From NCBI GenBank assembly GCA_907163375.1, contig CAJQUW010011280.1, positions 186,001 to 250,000 on the forward strand: a DNA stretch of 64,000 nucleotides. Direction: 5' to 3'. How positions within the stretch are numbered: position 1 is the stretch's first letter; each line of letters starts with the position of its first letter. A program made the position numbers and the translations under genes. Shown one piece after another: positions 1-13,104 of the stretch. This DNA is from Prostheceraeus crozeri. Its lineage: Eukaryota; Platyhelminthes; Polycladida; Euryleptidae. Below the pieces are notes generated by a model, which searched no databases, had not been told where the DNA came from, and was given only the letters and a program-made list of their open reading frames with translations.

Positions 1-1772
1 AACTGAACTCTTTTCAACTCTAAGCACAATTTATGACTAGTCAGGGTATCTTCCAACATGACAAAGTTCATTTCAACTTAGCGGAATTGAACATACCTCT
101 TGACCGAGACACGAGAGACCAGTGATATGAATGCGCCATTGTCGCACTAGCCGACAATAACCAGTAGATTGGAATCGAATGATAATACTGACAACGAAAT
201 CTGAAAGGAAGAGGTAACTTCATTTTTTCAATAGTCAGGAATGACAGTTGGAGTGAAAATAGTGTGGAGATCTGGCGCAGTGATCAACACCACTTGCCAA
301 TGGGACAGTGAAGGTATCTGATTTTACAGACTTCAGCTTTCGATGGTGTAGGGCATAGGTTTGAATTTTAAAATCTAGACAGATTACTATATCAGTCAGT
401 ATTGATAAGTGATGATGATAGTTAGTTGTGAAGTTAACTGACTTCAAACCTCAGGTGAATGCTATTTTCAGTGCAGCCATCCAAGACTTTTAATTGTTGC
501 TTCTTGTCCAACAGACTTGCAAGATTAGATCACGTCGCACATGTTCAAAGATATCGAAAAATTTGAATATATAAAGCAGCTTCTAAGAAATATTTAGATT
601 AAATTACTGATGACTTGAATCATCAAAGCTTCACTAATAGATTCTCTTCAATTCAGAAGTCAATCGAATCGATCGTTTAGCGAGTTCATTGCGTTTCACA
701 TGTTGTACATAGGTACCTATCAGTTCATTTAAAGACTCACTGACCTCGAGTACACTTTAATGCAATCAAGCAGTAGGCATTAGATATAAAATGATAGCAT
801 ACATAATATTCTACTGTAGTCTGGTAATACAATTTGCATGAAGCCATTTCATTGTGCAAAAGTAGAAATATGCAACAACCGAATTACGGCAGAAATAAAG
901 ACGCTTAGAATCACTTTCACACAAGAACAGATAGAATTGTAGACTACTAATTTCGCGATTGCACTTCGAAAACGTCCATCCGCAGAGAACAAGCGAGTTG
1001 AACGATTTGCATATCTATCTTCACAGGATTGCGAGTAGAGCAGTAACATCTTTGAAGGCAGAGAGACGGTAACCTTCAGTTGACTGATAGCACACAACGA
1101 TCATGTGAGACAAATTGCAAGACATTCCATTAGTATATCGCGGAATAGACACACAATAAAACAATTATTTGAAACATTCTATAAATGATCAATTATGTGA
1201 AAATATTTATAAATAAATAGCTGCTTTCACTTATCAGGACACAAAATCAAAATATATCTTATCGGATATCCGTTAACGAATTGTTAATATTTTTGTCTTA
1301 TCTCACGTAAAATTAAATTCGGATATCTTCGCATCTGATGCATCGAGAATCGAGATGCATACAGAACACTAAATCTTATAATATAAAGAAATAAATAATT
1401 CTGTAGTAGTACTCATCGCAGGCACATAATGTAAAATTATACAGCTATTCCTTCCTTGTCTATCTTGCAGTCATCATTTGTGGGAAACCGGTACTTTTAC
1501 TTGTATTATACGACATAGTGCATGTAATCCACGACAGAATACTTCCCTTGCATCTTGCGTAAATTCTTGTTGTCAACAAGAGAATTTCGAGAGTACAAAG
1601 AATATTTCTTTGTTAGATTATTTATTCTTTAATTTAGCTTATTATTCAGATATATTATTTAGACTATTATTTGTGAATGCATTGTGCATTCACATAGCCA
1701 AAGAAAATTTCATTGAGAGAAAAGTCAATAATTGTTTAACTTGAAGAATAATTTTACTCATTATATTTGTCA
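1..1772. other. non-coding stretch, no gene recognised
   Basis: AT-rich sequence with only short open frames on both strands. None resembles a known protein or combines a long frame with convincing splice sites. It could be intergenic or intronic. Confidence 0.5.
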
Positions 1773-1774
1773 TA

Positions 1775-1932
1775 CGAGGTTTTTGCATCTCAAAATAATG
1801 TACGTATAACATTCATCCTTGCACTAGTCACCTTGAGCATTATGCTTCTTCATTCAAAAAAGCAAAATGCCCGGGGTGACTAGTGCAAGGATGAATGTTA
1901 TACGTACATTATTTTGAGATACAAAAACCCCG
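1775..1932. repeat. 158-bp foldback MITE with TA flanks
   Basis: Two arms of about 58 bp (1775-1832 and 1875-1932) are nearly perfect reverse complements around a 42-bp loop. The outer ends read CGAGGTTTTTGCATC and, inverted, CGGGGTTTTTGTATC. A TA dinucleotide borders each side, as expected for a target duplication. This is a miniature non-autonomous DNA transposon, probably served by a Tc1/mariner-type transposase; that assignment is inferred from the TA flanks only. Confidence 0.75.
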
Positions 1933-1934
1933 TA

Positions 1935-2534
1935 TCATTGTCATTACATCAAAACACACGATATGCTTGAAGCATATGATTGCTCAAGGACCATTTCATA
2001 GGGCAAATATAAAAACCATTCGAATAGATAGACGTATTCGATTCGAATCTTATGCAAACAATTTTTTTTCATGGAAAATAATTTTCTTAACCAACTGCAT
2101 CAGTAGAATATCTGATTATGCGAAAATTTGTCAATGTTTACCAATGATCTGATTTTCATATTCTCTCCAACTATTTTCCTACTGAAATTGGAATAATGGC
2201 ATCAATTGAAATGTTCCCTAGCTATGAGTCCATCCTTTTCAGGGATGAAGTAAATCAGATGACTGGTTCAACAGTCAGTGGGGGTTAAAGTGTACAAATG
2301 GAAGATTGTACTTCGTATAATTGCGGATTATCCGGTATCTGGCATCTCCTCTATGCGTTTTAATATTAACAATAATTATCAATGAAAGAAATACAATTAT
2401 AATAGTCAAAAAATGTGATATGCACGCATTATGCATTAAGTTAATAAAATATTCAATGTAATGAAGTTCTATACCAACATGAAGCCATGTAACATATTTG
2501 ACTTAATATTTCTGAGTAATATCATCATAAACAC
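1935..2534. other. non-coding stretch, no gene recognised
   Basis: AT-rich spacer between the foldback element and the LINE remnant. No coding or repeat structure was recognised. Confidence 0.4.
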
Positions 2535-3010
2535 AGGCCAGTTGTATGCAGCATGTGTTCGTGAAGCAATAATTTGCGGTTGTGAATCTTGGCCCTTGCT
2601 TTCCAATCATGAGAGGATGCTGCAGTCTGCGGAGATGCGCATGATACGGTGGATGTGTGCATTGAGAAGACCAGAGAGGAGGCCTAATGAAGAACTGCGA
2701 CGGGAAATGGGGCTAGAGAACATCTTGGATTCCATCACAAGACAGGGGTTGCGTTGGTATGTTCACGTGCGGAAAAAGAGCCAGTCAGGTTGGGTCAAGA
2801 AAGTCACGGAGATCAAAGTTGCAGGAAAGCGTGCTGTAAGACGTCAAAGAAAGACCTGGCGCAATGTGATAGATGAAGATCTGAGAAGTCTTATTGCTTA
2901 GGAAGCTGATTTATGCAATCGCCAGAAGTAGAGGAAAATCATCAAGCGGAAATCGTCAAACCAGCTTCTTCTGGACCACAAGGACGTAAAAAGGATGAGT
3001 AAGTGACACA
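2535..3010 (+). pseudogene. LINE reverse transcriptase C-terminal remnant
   Basis: The translation matches the region downstream of the RT catalytic core in a widespread class of invertebrate non-LTR retrotransposons. In order it shows CGCESWPLL, AEMRMIRWMC, a degraded form of the usual LRWFGHV (LRWYVHV), WVKK, then VAGKRAVRRQRKTW and DEDLRSL. The frame is open from 2461 to 2901; homology continues past that stop to about 3010 with the KxSSNxxLLDxKDVKR tail. The catalytic RT domain and endonuclease are missing, so this is a 5'-truncated, decayed copy. The ATG at 2461 and the first 20 or so residues look like flanking DNA. Confidence 0.8.
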
Positions 3011-5530
3011 AATGAAATCATCAAGAGCTCGAAAAATGGATGCAAATAAGTATCACCCAAACATACATACATTCGCATTTTGAGCAAGTTAATCAGATGA
3101 ATGAAAATGCAGAGAATTTGGAAACCTACAATGTATTGAAGTCATCTAATCCTGAAATTCCGATATTTATTCACGATGAAGCCCCTCGTAAATAATGATG
3201 ATCATTTGATGATCATCATTTTTAAGAAAAATGTTTGTTAGTACTATAGGTATACTTCACTGACGACAGACATTTGACTATCTACCAGATTCAAGGCATG
3301 TCTTGCGAGAAGCTGTGTTTCTGCATGGTTAACACGGACTTAATGCAGTAAAATGAGGCCAAACACAATTTTATTTGTAAGAAACGGTCGGATGCAAAGT
3401 GACCAACACTAAAGCGTTGCTTCAGGAAATGATTGCTTCTGGTCTCTCAGGTGACTCACACTATTCTTATTCTTTCCCGAGCAGAGAGCTCCAGCGTCAT
3501 GGGCCCATGGCTCCCGAGAGTCTCCATCGCAAAGGACAAAAGCAAAAATCATGAGCTAGACTCTCATATTCCTTCGCTTCTTATCTCTTGCTTTCGATGC
3601 TGCCGTCGATTCCTATCTTCTGCTTTTTTGTACTTGTTTGGCTAGTGGCGAGTGTATCCGCATGTGAAATCCCGCCCAAATTTAAAGCTAGCTCGGACTT
3701 CCAAGGTAAGTCTCACACCGCCAAGTCTTTTGCCGTCATCACTACTAAGGTAGTGTGAGGTTCAAGGAAAGCAGGTATCCGGCGGTGGCAATGATAATGA
3801 TGATAATGTATTTGACTTTCACTATGTGGTTCGTCCATTCGAGGGTTGTTCTGTTCCACAACACTAAAGTAGATCGAATTGTTTGAATGTCTTAATTACG
3901 CATGCGTGGCTGTCGAGCCCATTTTTATCAAGAAGGAATACAATTAAATAAATGAGCACGAGGGAAAGAGTATTTTATCTTTGTTATCATTTTTCGTGTT
4001 TAGTAACCTTCTCATAGTCTCCAAAGAAATTTTATTCTCCAAGCGATGTGGTGCTTTTTTGGAAATATTGTCACACGAACTTTTGCACTGCCGCAATATT
4101 TACCCTCTTTATTTAATGTGTTTATTATATATGCTACGTGAAAAAAGATTTCTCGGCACTTAGTGGTAAGATAAGGGTCCTACTTATCTCATAAACCCAA
4201 CATGAAGCATTCTCACAGGTGGATGATTACACTGATAGATATCTATAAATTTTGCATAATTTGCATTTCAAAGTTGTATTTAAAATCAAATGTACTTTAC
4301 GATGCTTGTAAATACCAAGTGAATGAGACTTTCAGAACGTCGTGCAATACAACATTTCATATCTATATTTATACAATAACATTTAAATATAATAATAACT
4401 TAATCGCAATTAACTTTTGATAACCCTGGCCTGGACATCATGGTGGTTCATGCAATTTCACTAACTGAAAGTGTTTTAAATATGTGTGATCCATGCTGGC
4501 TCAAAAATGACAGAAACATTAATCTAAAAATATTACAAGAAGCTTAATGACTCAATACCATTTTCTAACACAATGACGAACTTTGAGTTATCATAAGCTT
4601 CATTTAGAAGTGCAGTTTTTACCAGAAAAATCGATGATATTCTCATGATATACATGTACATCAAAATGATGCCCATTGAAGAAATAAAGCTCAAAACAAA
4701 TTCAGTAATCCGATTGGTTTTTGCTTGTGGAGTCAGATCTTGAAAGAGTAAATATGTGCATCAGCCATTACTCATTGGACTATTCTTAACCCTCTTCATT
4801 GACTTTATTTCAGACATTTTTTTGAAGTATTATGATTTTGTAATGCAATTTCGATCAGAAAACGAGAAAATAGAATAAAAAGTGTATCTTGTATTCAATA
4901 ATTAGCACCGTCCAAGGCCCCAGTAGGGGTAAAAAGTGACGTAAAATCCGAAAAAAAATCTTTAGTGGAGAAATCCACTGTGGTCTCGCGTCCTAATCGA
5001 GCCTATTCAGAGAAACGTACTAGAGAAATCCAATAGCACGTCTTATGTTGTCATGAAATGCAACATGATTAAATAACTGAAGCGCAAGTATACGATTAGG
5101 AGAGGCAATAAGCTTGCTGTCACAATTCAATCAAAAAATATTTGCCGTTAAATCTCAGGAATCGGATGACACTTGCATTGTCGATAATCCATCGAATACT
5201 TCGCTTCAGTTCAGGTTTACTTGTGTCGCATCACAGAAAAATCGAATTGATAATATGACTTGCGTTATCAGCAGAATGAAAATTTGAGATAGAAAAATCA
5301 CAGAATGGACGCAGGGCGCAAGTTTTTAAAACTGAACTGATGTTCGTTGCATTTTTTCTAGATTCTCTTATCATAATTTGTTGTAACAAGCGCAAGAGCA
5401 CTAACTGCATCCTAAAAGTGAAACCATTTGGAAGTCAAAGAACTATAATGACCTAGTCGTTTCAAAAACCTTCAATATTATTTCTACACACCCAACTTAC
5501 ACATAATAGTTATGCTTTCAAATAGCATTC
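3011..5530. other. non-coding stretch, no gene recognised
   Basis: No coding homology was recognised. A short palindrome built from GATGATCATT lies near 3196-3222, and ATGATAATG-type microsatellite sequence near 3790. Positions 3430-3660 are less AT-rich but show no recognisable protein. Confidence 0.45.
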
Positions 5531-5715
5531 ATTTTTGATCCGATAATACAAACAATTGACAGGCTTTACCGACTTGTCTGTAGATGTAGACCAAGTGGCA
5601 ACCCTGAATGCATAGCAGTTATGTTATAAACAAAAACTAATTTTTGATCCAATTATACAAACAATTAACAGACTTCACAGACTTGTCTGTAAATAATCCG
5701 GCAACTCTGAATTCA
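5531..5715 (+). repeat. diverged direct duplication, 109-bp period
   Basis: Positions 5531-5613 and 5640-5715 are direct copies sharing ATTTTTGATCC, TACAAACAATT, GACTTGTCTGTA and a CTGAATnCAT end. They are offset by 109 bp and clearly diverged, so the duplication is old. No ORF or terminal inverted repeats were seen. It may be a piece of a longer dispersed repeat. Confidence 0.7.
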
Positions 5716-7334
5716 TGCATGGTCCCTAAGGTATTAGGCAAGGTTATATACGGAGCCCTAACATTTTCCAAACTGGAGCCTGTAAAATAAATGAAAGAAT
5801 CTCTGGGAATGAGAATCGATTTCATGATCAAGATTCTTCAGTGCATTCTTGAGATTTTTATAATTTAAGTAATTCATTAGTTTAACGGCATGCACTGTAT
5901 TTATGCGCCAGTACTGTATTTCATCAGGTCATGTTACAACAGAAATGATTGTCCACAAATTTGTATGAAATTTCACGACATTGTTTTCATACAGCATGAG
6001 CGATTATTGATCTGATCAGCGATTGACGTTTGTGATATCGTAAAGAAGCCATGAGCGTTGATTGTTGAAATGAATTTCTCCACACTTCTGTTGAAATTAT
6101 GTGAATGATTCGAAAATCTTGAGACATTTGATCTGGATTCGGTACTGAGTTATCAATTCCATTTGAAAAGTCAGTCACCTCTTGTCATTTCTGCTTTAGC
6201 TAATACGCTGTAGGTCTTCCAAAATACATTTTATAGAAGCAGGTTTGAAACATGATTTTTCAAAGCTTGAAAGGAAGAAGTAAGTGAAGGAGAAGAAGAA
6301 ATATTTCAGCACAGAATCAACATCCTTGATAATTGGGGCTATGAAAAATTAGTCAGAAAATCAAAAGGCTAAAACTGTGATAACAGGAATAGATGAACAC
6401 TTGACCAAAGAATCGAGCTAAAGACACCAACCGTTTTTGCTTCATGAGATGAAATTGACATCGAAAATAGTTTGGAAGAACAATAATGCCAACAGGGCTA
6501 AAAGGGAAAAACTCTGGCACAACAGAACCGGAGAAAATGGGAACCCTGCAATCTGTATCAATGTGCTATTTAGAGTATTCATATACTACGAGTATTATCT
6601 CAAATTAGAGCTTTGTAAATTTACATCGGATCGATTTTCAATATTGCAGTATGTTAGGCCAAATTTTATTATAATCAGGCTGCGTTGAACGTCCAGAGAC
6701 AGCATCTCACATCATTCACCGTGTTTCTGATTTAAACTACCAACCTGAAGTCACCATTAAATGATGTCTCTATTAACTACTGTCATTGTCATAAATGATG
6801 ATCAACTTTCTCTTTTTTCTCGATTTCCAGGGATTTGACTGGTTAGGAATTACAGAAAGTTTTACTCGAGCAATATCCTTTATGATACAGTTGCAAATAC
6901 GCTAAATTTCCAAAATATTCTCACCTTTAGCTGCCTTATGCACATGGCTGCAGTTTGTAATGTCGATGAATTTCCAGTCTGGGTGCTACAAGAGAAAAAG
7001 AGTATAAGATAATATCTAACAACATTTGCCATTCCTCCTTATGAATATTCACATGGGGATGTCAAAATTAATGGGAGTGGAAAATTCTGCAAAACTATAT
7101 TTCCTTCTGTGTCAAAACTGATTCTGAAAAATGTTCTGGAGACATCACAAAATACGAATCATCATAGCAAAACCCCAAACTCCTATTCCCATTTTGCAAC
7201 CTGGATTACAAAGTTAAAACAGTGACAAAGCTGAAGTTCACAATAAACTCCTAGTCCTAAGAATAATTTACACTGACCATTCGCTAAATATAATTTCTCC
7301 TCTAATTTATGCGGTTGTCAGACAATCTTTTGAA
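5716..7334. other. non-coding stretch, no gene recognised
   Basis: AT-rich sequence with short open frames only. No gene, inverted repeat or element signature was recognised. Confidence 0.4.
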
Positions 7335-7531
7335 TGACATGATCGGAAGGTACCCTCTGCTGTTTGTAGCAAATCTTCATGTTTGAGTTCGCGCGAGCGC
7401 TTTCTAGGTCCTTCGGACATCACAATCATGCTTTTAATCATAATATGATGCCCGAAGGACCTCGAAAGCGCTCGCGCTAACAAATATTAAGTTTTGCTAC
7501 CAACAGCAGAGGGGACCTTCCGATCATGTCA
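7335..7531. repeat. 197-bp foldback element with ~90-bp arms
   Basis: The left arm (7335-7427) and right arm (about 7445-7531) are imperfect reverse complements beginning TGACATGATCGGAAGGT. Both include GCGCGAGCGCTTTC and GGTCCTTCGG; the arms are much GC-richer than their surroundings. The loop is under 20 bp. I could not find a clear target duplication, so the superfamily is open. Confidence 0.75.
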
Positions 7532-10500
7532 TATACATATTGTCCCTCACACTTCAGTGAAATAGTTTGAATATTTTAAGATATTTGTGGTTGCATGGAA
7601 TTTTGGTTTCTTCCAAATCCGACATAAATCCGGCCGTTTTATTCAATTACAAAAAATGTTGTTAATTTACTAGTACCGTTATTCATTGCAAAACATTGAG
7701 CATACAAAGCTAGTTTATTAATGAAATTCTTAATTTCCTATTACATTATTGCATAAAATTCATTTTACACCTAATGAAAGCGTCGAAGTTACCTAATGCA
7801 CATGTATCAGAGAATAGACTGAAAATATGTTGGATATGCTTCATTTTCCTCTAATAACCACACCTCAATGTTCCTACCGAATGTCTTACATTTTTGATTG
7901 GCACTTGTGATAAGCACATAACCATGAAGTGAACGTTTCACAGACAGGTAGAATGTTGTCTTGGATTAATTAATAGAGAAATATCTTATGAAATCGCCAT
8001 CGATCGAGTCAAGTTGCGTAGGGTGTTCGTCTATCCTCACTGATTTATGGTAATGCTAAGAAGAGTGAAACATCAGAAAGTTCATTCTAATTGAAAATCA
8101 ATTATGTTGCTACGAGTTCTGAGTTAAGCACTTCCCGATTAAACTTAAGGCACTTAAGTGAGACCAATCTAAATTTCTGCAACATGTGTGACTTTCTTCG
8201 TGAGGATAAAATCCAATGGACCCTGTTGAGGAACACGATTGAAGTATAAATCGAAGTTACACATATAAATTCGATTAAATCAAATACGGCCGGATCTTCG
8301 TGAAAATCCGGTTCCTTTTGGAATGTTAAAATCCGAAGCATCTTAGAAATGATTGCCAAAAATCAATTTGATCGCTTCAATTAAAGTATTGATTTCCTCA
8401 CTTCATTAAATAAAATTATTTATTTATCTCCTCATGGCTCCCAACACATTGGGGTGGGCAGAACCATTGCACATAACGAAATACAATGTCAATAGCACTA
8501 ATTGGTCACATTTGGTATTACAGACAATTCGTCTAGATTCCTCTCTTTTCAGCGCAATCTTCTTCCACTCGGTGATGTCCCTTCTCTCTCCTGCACGTCA
8601 TTGACTACACAGCCCTTCCATCCCATCCTTGGACACCTGCGTAGATTAGAGAAAATAATTTACGAAAATGAGAGAACCAAAATACATCAACTTCATTTTC
8701 ATTGAATTATTGCCGTATATCTTCACTAATTTCATGAACTAGGAATTATTAAGAGCTCATGATTTTATTGACCCTGCATTAGCAAATATTCACGAGAATG
8801 ATCTTATCGTTCTTGAATGGTTGTTGCCAATTACCAGAGGACATTATCAACATTCTAACAATTATTTTGAAATTGCTATTATGCTTCATCATGAGACCTT
8901 GATGAGGTTTGAAATTGTTATTAGCATGATTTTGCACCTGCTTACGACACTACAGTGCAGATCAGCATACTTGCACATCGTGTAAGGGTTGTTGTATAAT
9001 AAAAATGACATTTTGATCACATTTTCTATGTTTTAAATATTTAAACACACCGTTTTTATCATGTCTTTCAAATGAATAGTTATGACATTTGTGAAACATT
9101 TGTAACTGAAATGTCTCATACATAGACCAATGTGCGCTGTGTGACTATTGTATGTATTTTTCATTTTATGACTGTTCTTGAATCGTGAAGTCTTATATTG
9201 CTTTACCCTATTAACAATACAAAATATCAATATAACATACCAAAGAATTCCATTCATCATAGCTCCGATAAAAGACTGTAAAGAAAACAACAAATGCATC
9301 AAAAATCGCACGTATCTAGGTTTTATGAGGTAGGAAAAACAACTAATTGATGTTTTACAAAAAACGTTAAGAAATATACAGGAACCGGTAATTCAATTCA
9401 AGAACTCGCGCAAATTCCATTGTTGGTCATGTCATCTCAATTACATTTTGAGTAGGAGGATAAAGTAATCTTCTGTCTCTATTAGACTTTATTTTATTAG
9501 TTCATATTTTTGAATTCGTCATTTTCAAGTATCAAAATAGAATATCAAATAATCAGCATCATTGCAAACATTCGAAGATATCGCCGAAGAATAGAAATAA
9601 TTGGGAATAGGTTCTTGAAAGTGTTTCTTGAAGGAAATATGCGAAGATGCTTGAACACTCCGATGCGCATTTCTTTGACCACCGGTCAATATCATCAGGA
9701 ATTAAATTATTCACTTTCGGATAATATTGGCCGAAGGTCTTCCTAGGAGTATGGAAGCATCTTTACATTTTCCATCAATCTAAATTTGACCTATTCCCGT
9801 GCTTATTAAACTTGGCCTATTACCTTGGCACATTGTAAAAATGTTTATGGCAAGAATTGAACCCTTTGCCTTTGATCGTGATTACAAAAATATAACTGAC
9901 TAATGTACTGTATGTTGAGACCGTCTTTATATTTTAAATCTGAAAGAAACTACATTTTACGGTCATCATAGCACGAGTGTTTCGATATTTTATCTGAAAC
10001 TCAATTTTAATGAGCTTGAATAATTACGACTATCTTGTTAAACGCAATCGCAATAATCTAGTAGCAAAATAATCTACCATATGGTACATAAAGCTCATAC
10101 TTACAATCGAGATAATCGCCATGAGGAAGACTGAGTGCAAAACAGATCGAGAAGGGAGGTTTTTCATCTTCTTTTAAGACTAGATTATGAACACTGAGTC
10201 CACTGAGGTGTCTTAATCGATGCTGTAAATAGAAAAGAAGACCACCTGCACTTGCAATAATAGATATATTTGCATTAATACAATTTTAGGTTAATTGTCT
10301 TGGAGACTTGCACACAACTTACTACAATATCTCGTAAATACTGGCAAACCTGATGAAAAATGAATTGAGAGGTATGAGAATCAAACCTGAGTAACAGTTC
10401 CAGCCATCTATGACATGCCTATTAGCTACCATTAATTGCGGAGAGACATGCATATGTAAAGATGAATAATTAGCTATCAGTTTCCTACCTTGAACGTATT

Positions 10501-10910
10501 ACATACTTACATGTATATATACATTATTGACATTAATATCAATTATACAATGTGACTTGCTTAACAATTTCAGACGCAGCCCGGTTTCGTTGTGAGTATG
10601 GGAAGTTTGGTTCATTTCTTGCTCACACTTATTGACAAGAATTCATAAAGATATTAATAGGTAAAATAAACAAAGAAATATGAAAATCCATCAATTAATA
10701 AACACATATAGATAAATGTATTGTAAAAGAGATCTTAAAACAATATAATCACTATGAGCAAGTTTTAGATGTAAAATGCAAAGAGCAATTCTTCAGATTA
10801 ACTAATTACAAAAACAGAAATCAAATTGAGACCTACTACAAACAGAATGACTAATGATTACAACAGTTAATACATCCCCGTTAGATACTTAGCAGTTTCC
10901 AATTATAATA
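7532..10910. other. mostly non-coding stretch
   Basis: Apart from the LINE remnant at 8522-8635, nothing identifiable was found. A 78-codon plus-strand frame at 9510-9746 is open, but it resembles no known family and lacks a convincing donor site. Confidence 0.4.
8522..8635 (-). pseudogene. LINE C-terminal remnant
   Basis: On the minus strand about 38 codons read CPRMGWKGCVVNDVQER, then ITEWKKIALKREESRRIV. These match the extreme C-terminus of the same broad LINE class seen at 2535-3010, normally R-G-R-P-x-x-W-x-x-x-V-x-x-D followed by a W-R-R-I tail. Nothing else of the element was recognised around it. The stretch is too short to place in a clade, and chance similarity is not fully excluded. 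Confidence 0.5.
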
Positions 10911-11150
10911 CAGGGTGGCGCACGTAAACCGCCAGATTTTAAACTTTTATTACTCCTCAAATATTCATACGATCGTCATGAAATTTCGACTCATGCTAGT
11001 TTGGAGTATAGGATTTATGATGATTATACCTGTTGTATTGAGAATTGTCAGAAAATTCTGATTCTATTGACCGAATGACATGTACTCATTTTGTTGACAT
11101 CGAAAATCTAGATCAAGTTAATTAACTTAACATGAATCGTATTCTGCACA

Positions 11151-11498
11151 ATGAATTGTGCGCAGTCCAGCGTTGTGTGGCCAGCGGTGCAGTCGGACAG
11201 AAGAGGCAGGAGCATCATATTCATGCAGGATGGTGCACCTCCACACTGGGGACTTCCTGTGCGTGAGTGGTTGAACAAGAAGATGCCTAACAGATGGATG
11301 GGACGTGGATCTCGTAACATGCCCTGGCCACCGCGTTCACCTGACCTGACGCCTTGCGATTTCTTCTTGTGGGGTTTTGTCAAGTCCAAGGTTTACCATA
11401 CACGGCCAACATCCATGCAAGACCTGGAGGACCGCATCATACAAGCATTTCAAGACGTGACAACTGAGATGTGTCGAGAAACTGATCTGGCCTACTAA
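11151..11498 (+). pseudogene. mariner-type transposase, C-terminal fragment
   Basis: The 115-codon frame carries the second and third acidic motifs of an IS630/Tc1/mariner DDE transposase: FMQDGAPPHWGLPVREWL, then WPPRSPDLTPCDFFLWG, then KSKVY and the RDLE-like DLEDRI helix. Full-length relatives are about 340 residues, so the DNA-binding half and the first catalytic aspartate are absent. A TAA stop at 11496-11498 cuts the frame early; homologous sequence ending ENGGGHVEVR continues to about 11550. The gene cannot make an active enzyme, but its mobile ends remain. Confidence 0.9.
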
Positions 11499-11661
11499 AA
11501 GCGACTCGAATCCGTCCTCGAGAATGGAGGAGGACACGTTGAAGTTCGATGACTACTAACACTTTTTTCTGTTTTTCATTTAATAAATGTTTTCTATGAC
11601 ATTTACCTTAATTCGTTCTGGTCATTATTGATAAGAACGTGGGGGAAATAAAGGGAAAAGC

Positions 11662-11782
11662 TTATCATTAAATTTTACATGTTAAGATACATTGTTGGTA
11701 TGTCAATTTTACTACAGTTTACTAAAGTTTATCATTAAATTTTACATGTTAAGATACATTGTTGGTATGTCAATTTTACTAC
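11662..11782 (+). repeat. 67-bp tandem duplication inside mariner element
   Basis: A 54-bp unit starting TTATCATTAAATTTTACATG occurs at 11662-11715 and again at 11729-11782, an offset of 67 bp. The copies look identical by eye. The duplication abuts the inner edge of the right terminal repeat and probably arose after the element inserted. Confidence 0.88.
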
Positions 11783-11953
11783 ATGTCATTCGGTCAGTAG
11801 AATCAAAATTTTCTGACAATTCTCAGTACAACAGGTATAATCATCATAAATCCTATACTCCAAACTAGTATGAGTCGAAATTTCATGACGATCGGATGAA
11901 TATTTGAGGAGTAATAAAAGTTTAAAATCCGGCGGTTTACGTGCACCACCCTG

Positions 11954-13104
11954 TATAATATCAATATAATTTGCCACATACTGCCATCAGACCGGAGCGA
12001 CGATTGTCGACGTCCAACACTCGAAACACGGGGGAAAATGGAGATAAATCGTGGAGTGAGTGATTATATATTTATGTAATTAATGCAATAACGTGATAAC
12101 TTGCAAAAAATTTACATTTAAAAGGAAGATTCAATGAAAAAAAGCAATAACTCAAATGCCTGTCATCAAGAGTAAACAGGAAATTAAAAACACTCAGCTT
12201 CATATAGTCATCTGCAGTTTTATTGCTTTTGAAACATATTTCACTTACACTCTTTGCAAGGAACTCGAAGACGAAGATTTTGAGAGCGCAACCAATCACT
12301 AAATGAACCCTTTAAAATTGAACAATACTAATCAACCTTGTAAAACAGAATGCCGTACATCTTCTCAGCATGCTTCAATGACCAGATGGTTTAGTCACGG
12401 TTTTCACATTGACATTATATGTTAAGTATACAATACCATTGTATCGATTTGTAAAGTCAGAGTATAGGCTTACTTCCTTAATAGTCTGACAGTTCGTTGG
12501 ATTACTTCAATACCTCAGCGTGAGAAAATCTTATATCAGTTATATGATTAAACTTATCTACTTCAGTGTTTATCGAAATTTAAATACCTACTTCAGCAGT
12601 GCATTGAACTACATGAGTCAGCATGTATGCGTGTCATATGCGCAATTCAAAATGTAAGCCTGATCATCATTTACTTCCTAGATTTTGTATCGCAACTTGA
12701 ATATCTTGCATGTTACATAGCAGTTTTTGGAAGTTCTTAGAAATCCCAAAACTTCTGTACTGGAATATCTACAGTCACTTTGTAAGTCAAACTTGTGCGA
12801 TAAATTGATAAACTGTTTAATGTAACATAACCAATATTGAAATACAGAAAACCAAAGTCAAGTGTCCATCACATTGATATAACTGTCCTGCGGACGCTTA
12901 CATGAACTGTACGCCCGAACATCTAATAGTCCGGTTGGCAAATAAATCGCTTCACAACATCAGATCAGCTTAAATCGTTGGACTGTGGTCCATCAATGAA
13001 GTAACCTTGCTTGTGTTTGTGCTTGTTTGTGGAATCCTTTCTTCCATATGGCCGAGTTGTCATTTATCCACTCTCATTCTTTTTGTGCTCAATGTTTAGC
13101 AAGA
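11954..13104. other. non-coding stretch, no gene recognised
   Basis: AT-rich sequence with no recognisable coding or repeat structure. Confidence 0.4.

Larger units (their letters stand above)
10911..11953 (+). mobile_element. mariner-like element with long inverted ends
   Basis: Terminal inverted repeats of about 173 bp (10911-11083 and 11781-11953) start CAGGGTGGCGCACGTAAACC and are bordered by TA on both sides, the usual Tc1/mariner target duplication. The 1043-bp element keeps only the C-terminal part of its transposase gene, so it is internally deleted and non-autonomous. The inverted ends are still highly similar, which suggests moderate rather than great age. Confidence 0.92.

Noticed and set aside
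9510-9746. 78-codon frame with arginine-rich start as an exon
   Set aside because: The acceptor is weak, no donor fits, and no family was recognised.
11786-11977. 63-codon minus frame
   Set aside because: It is a translation of the mariner terminal inverted repeat.
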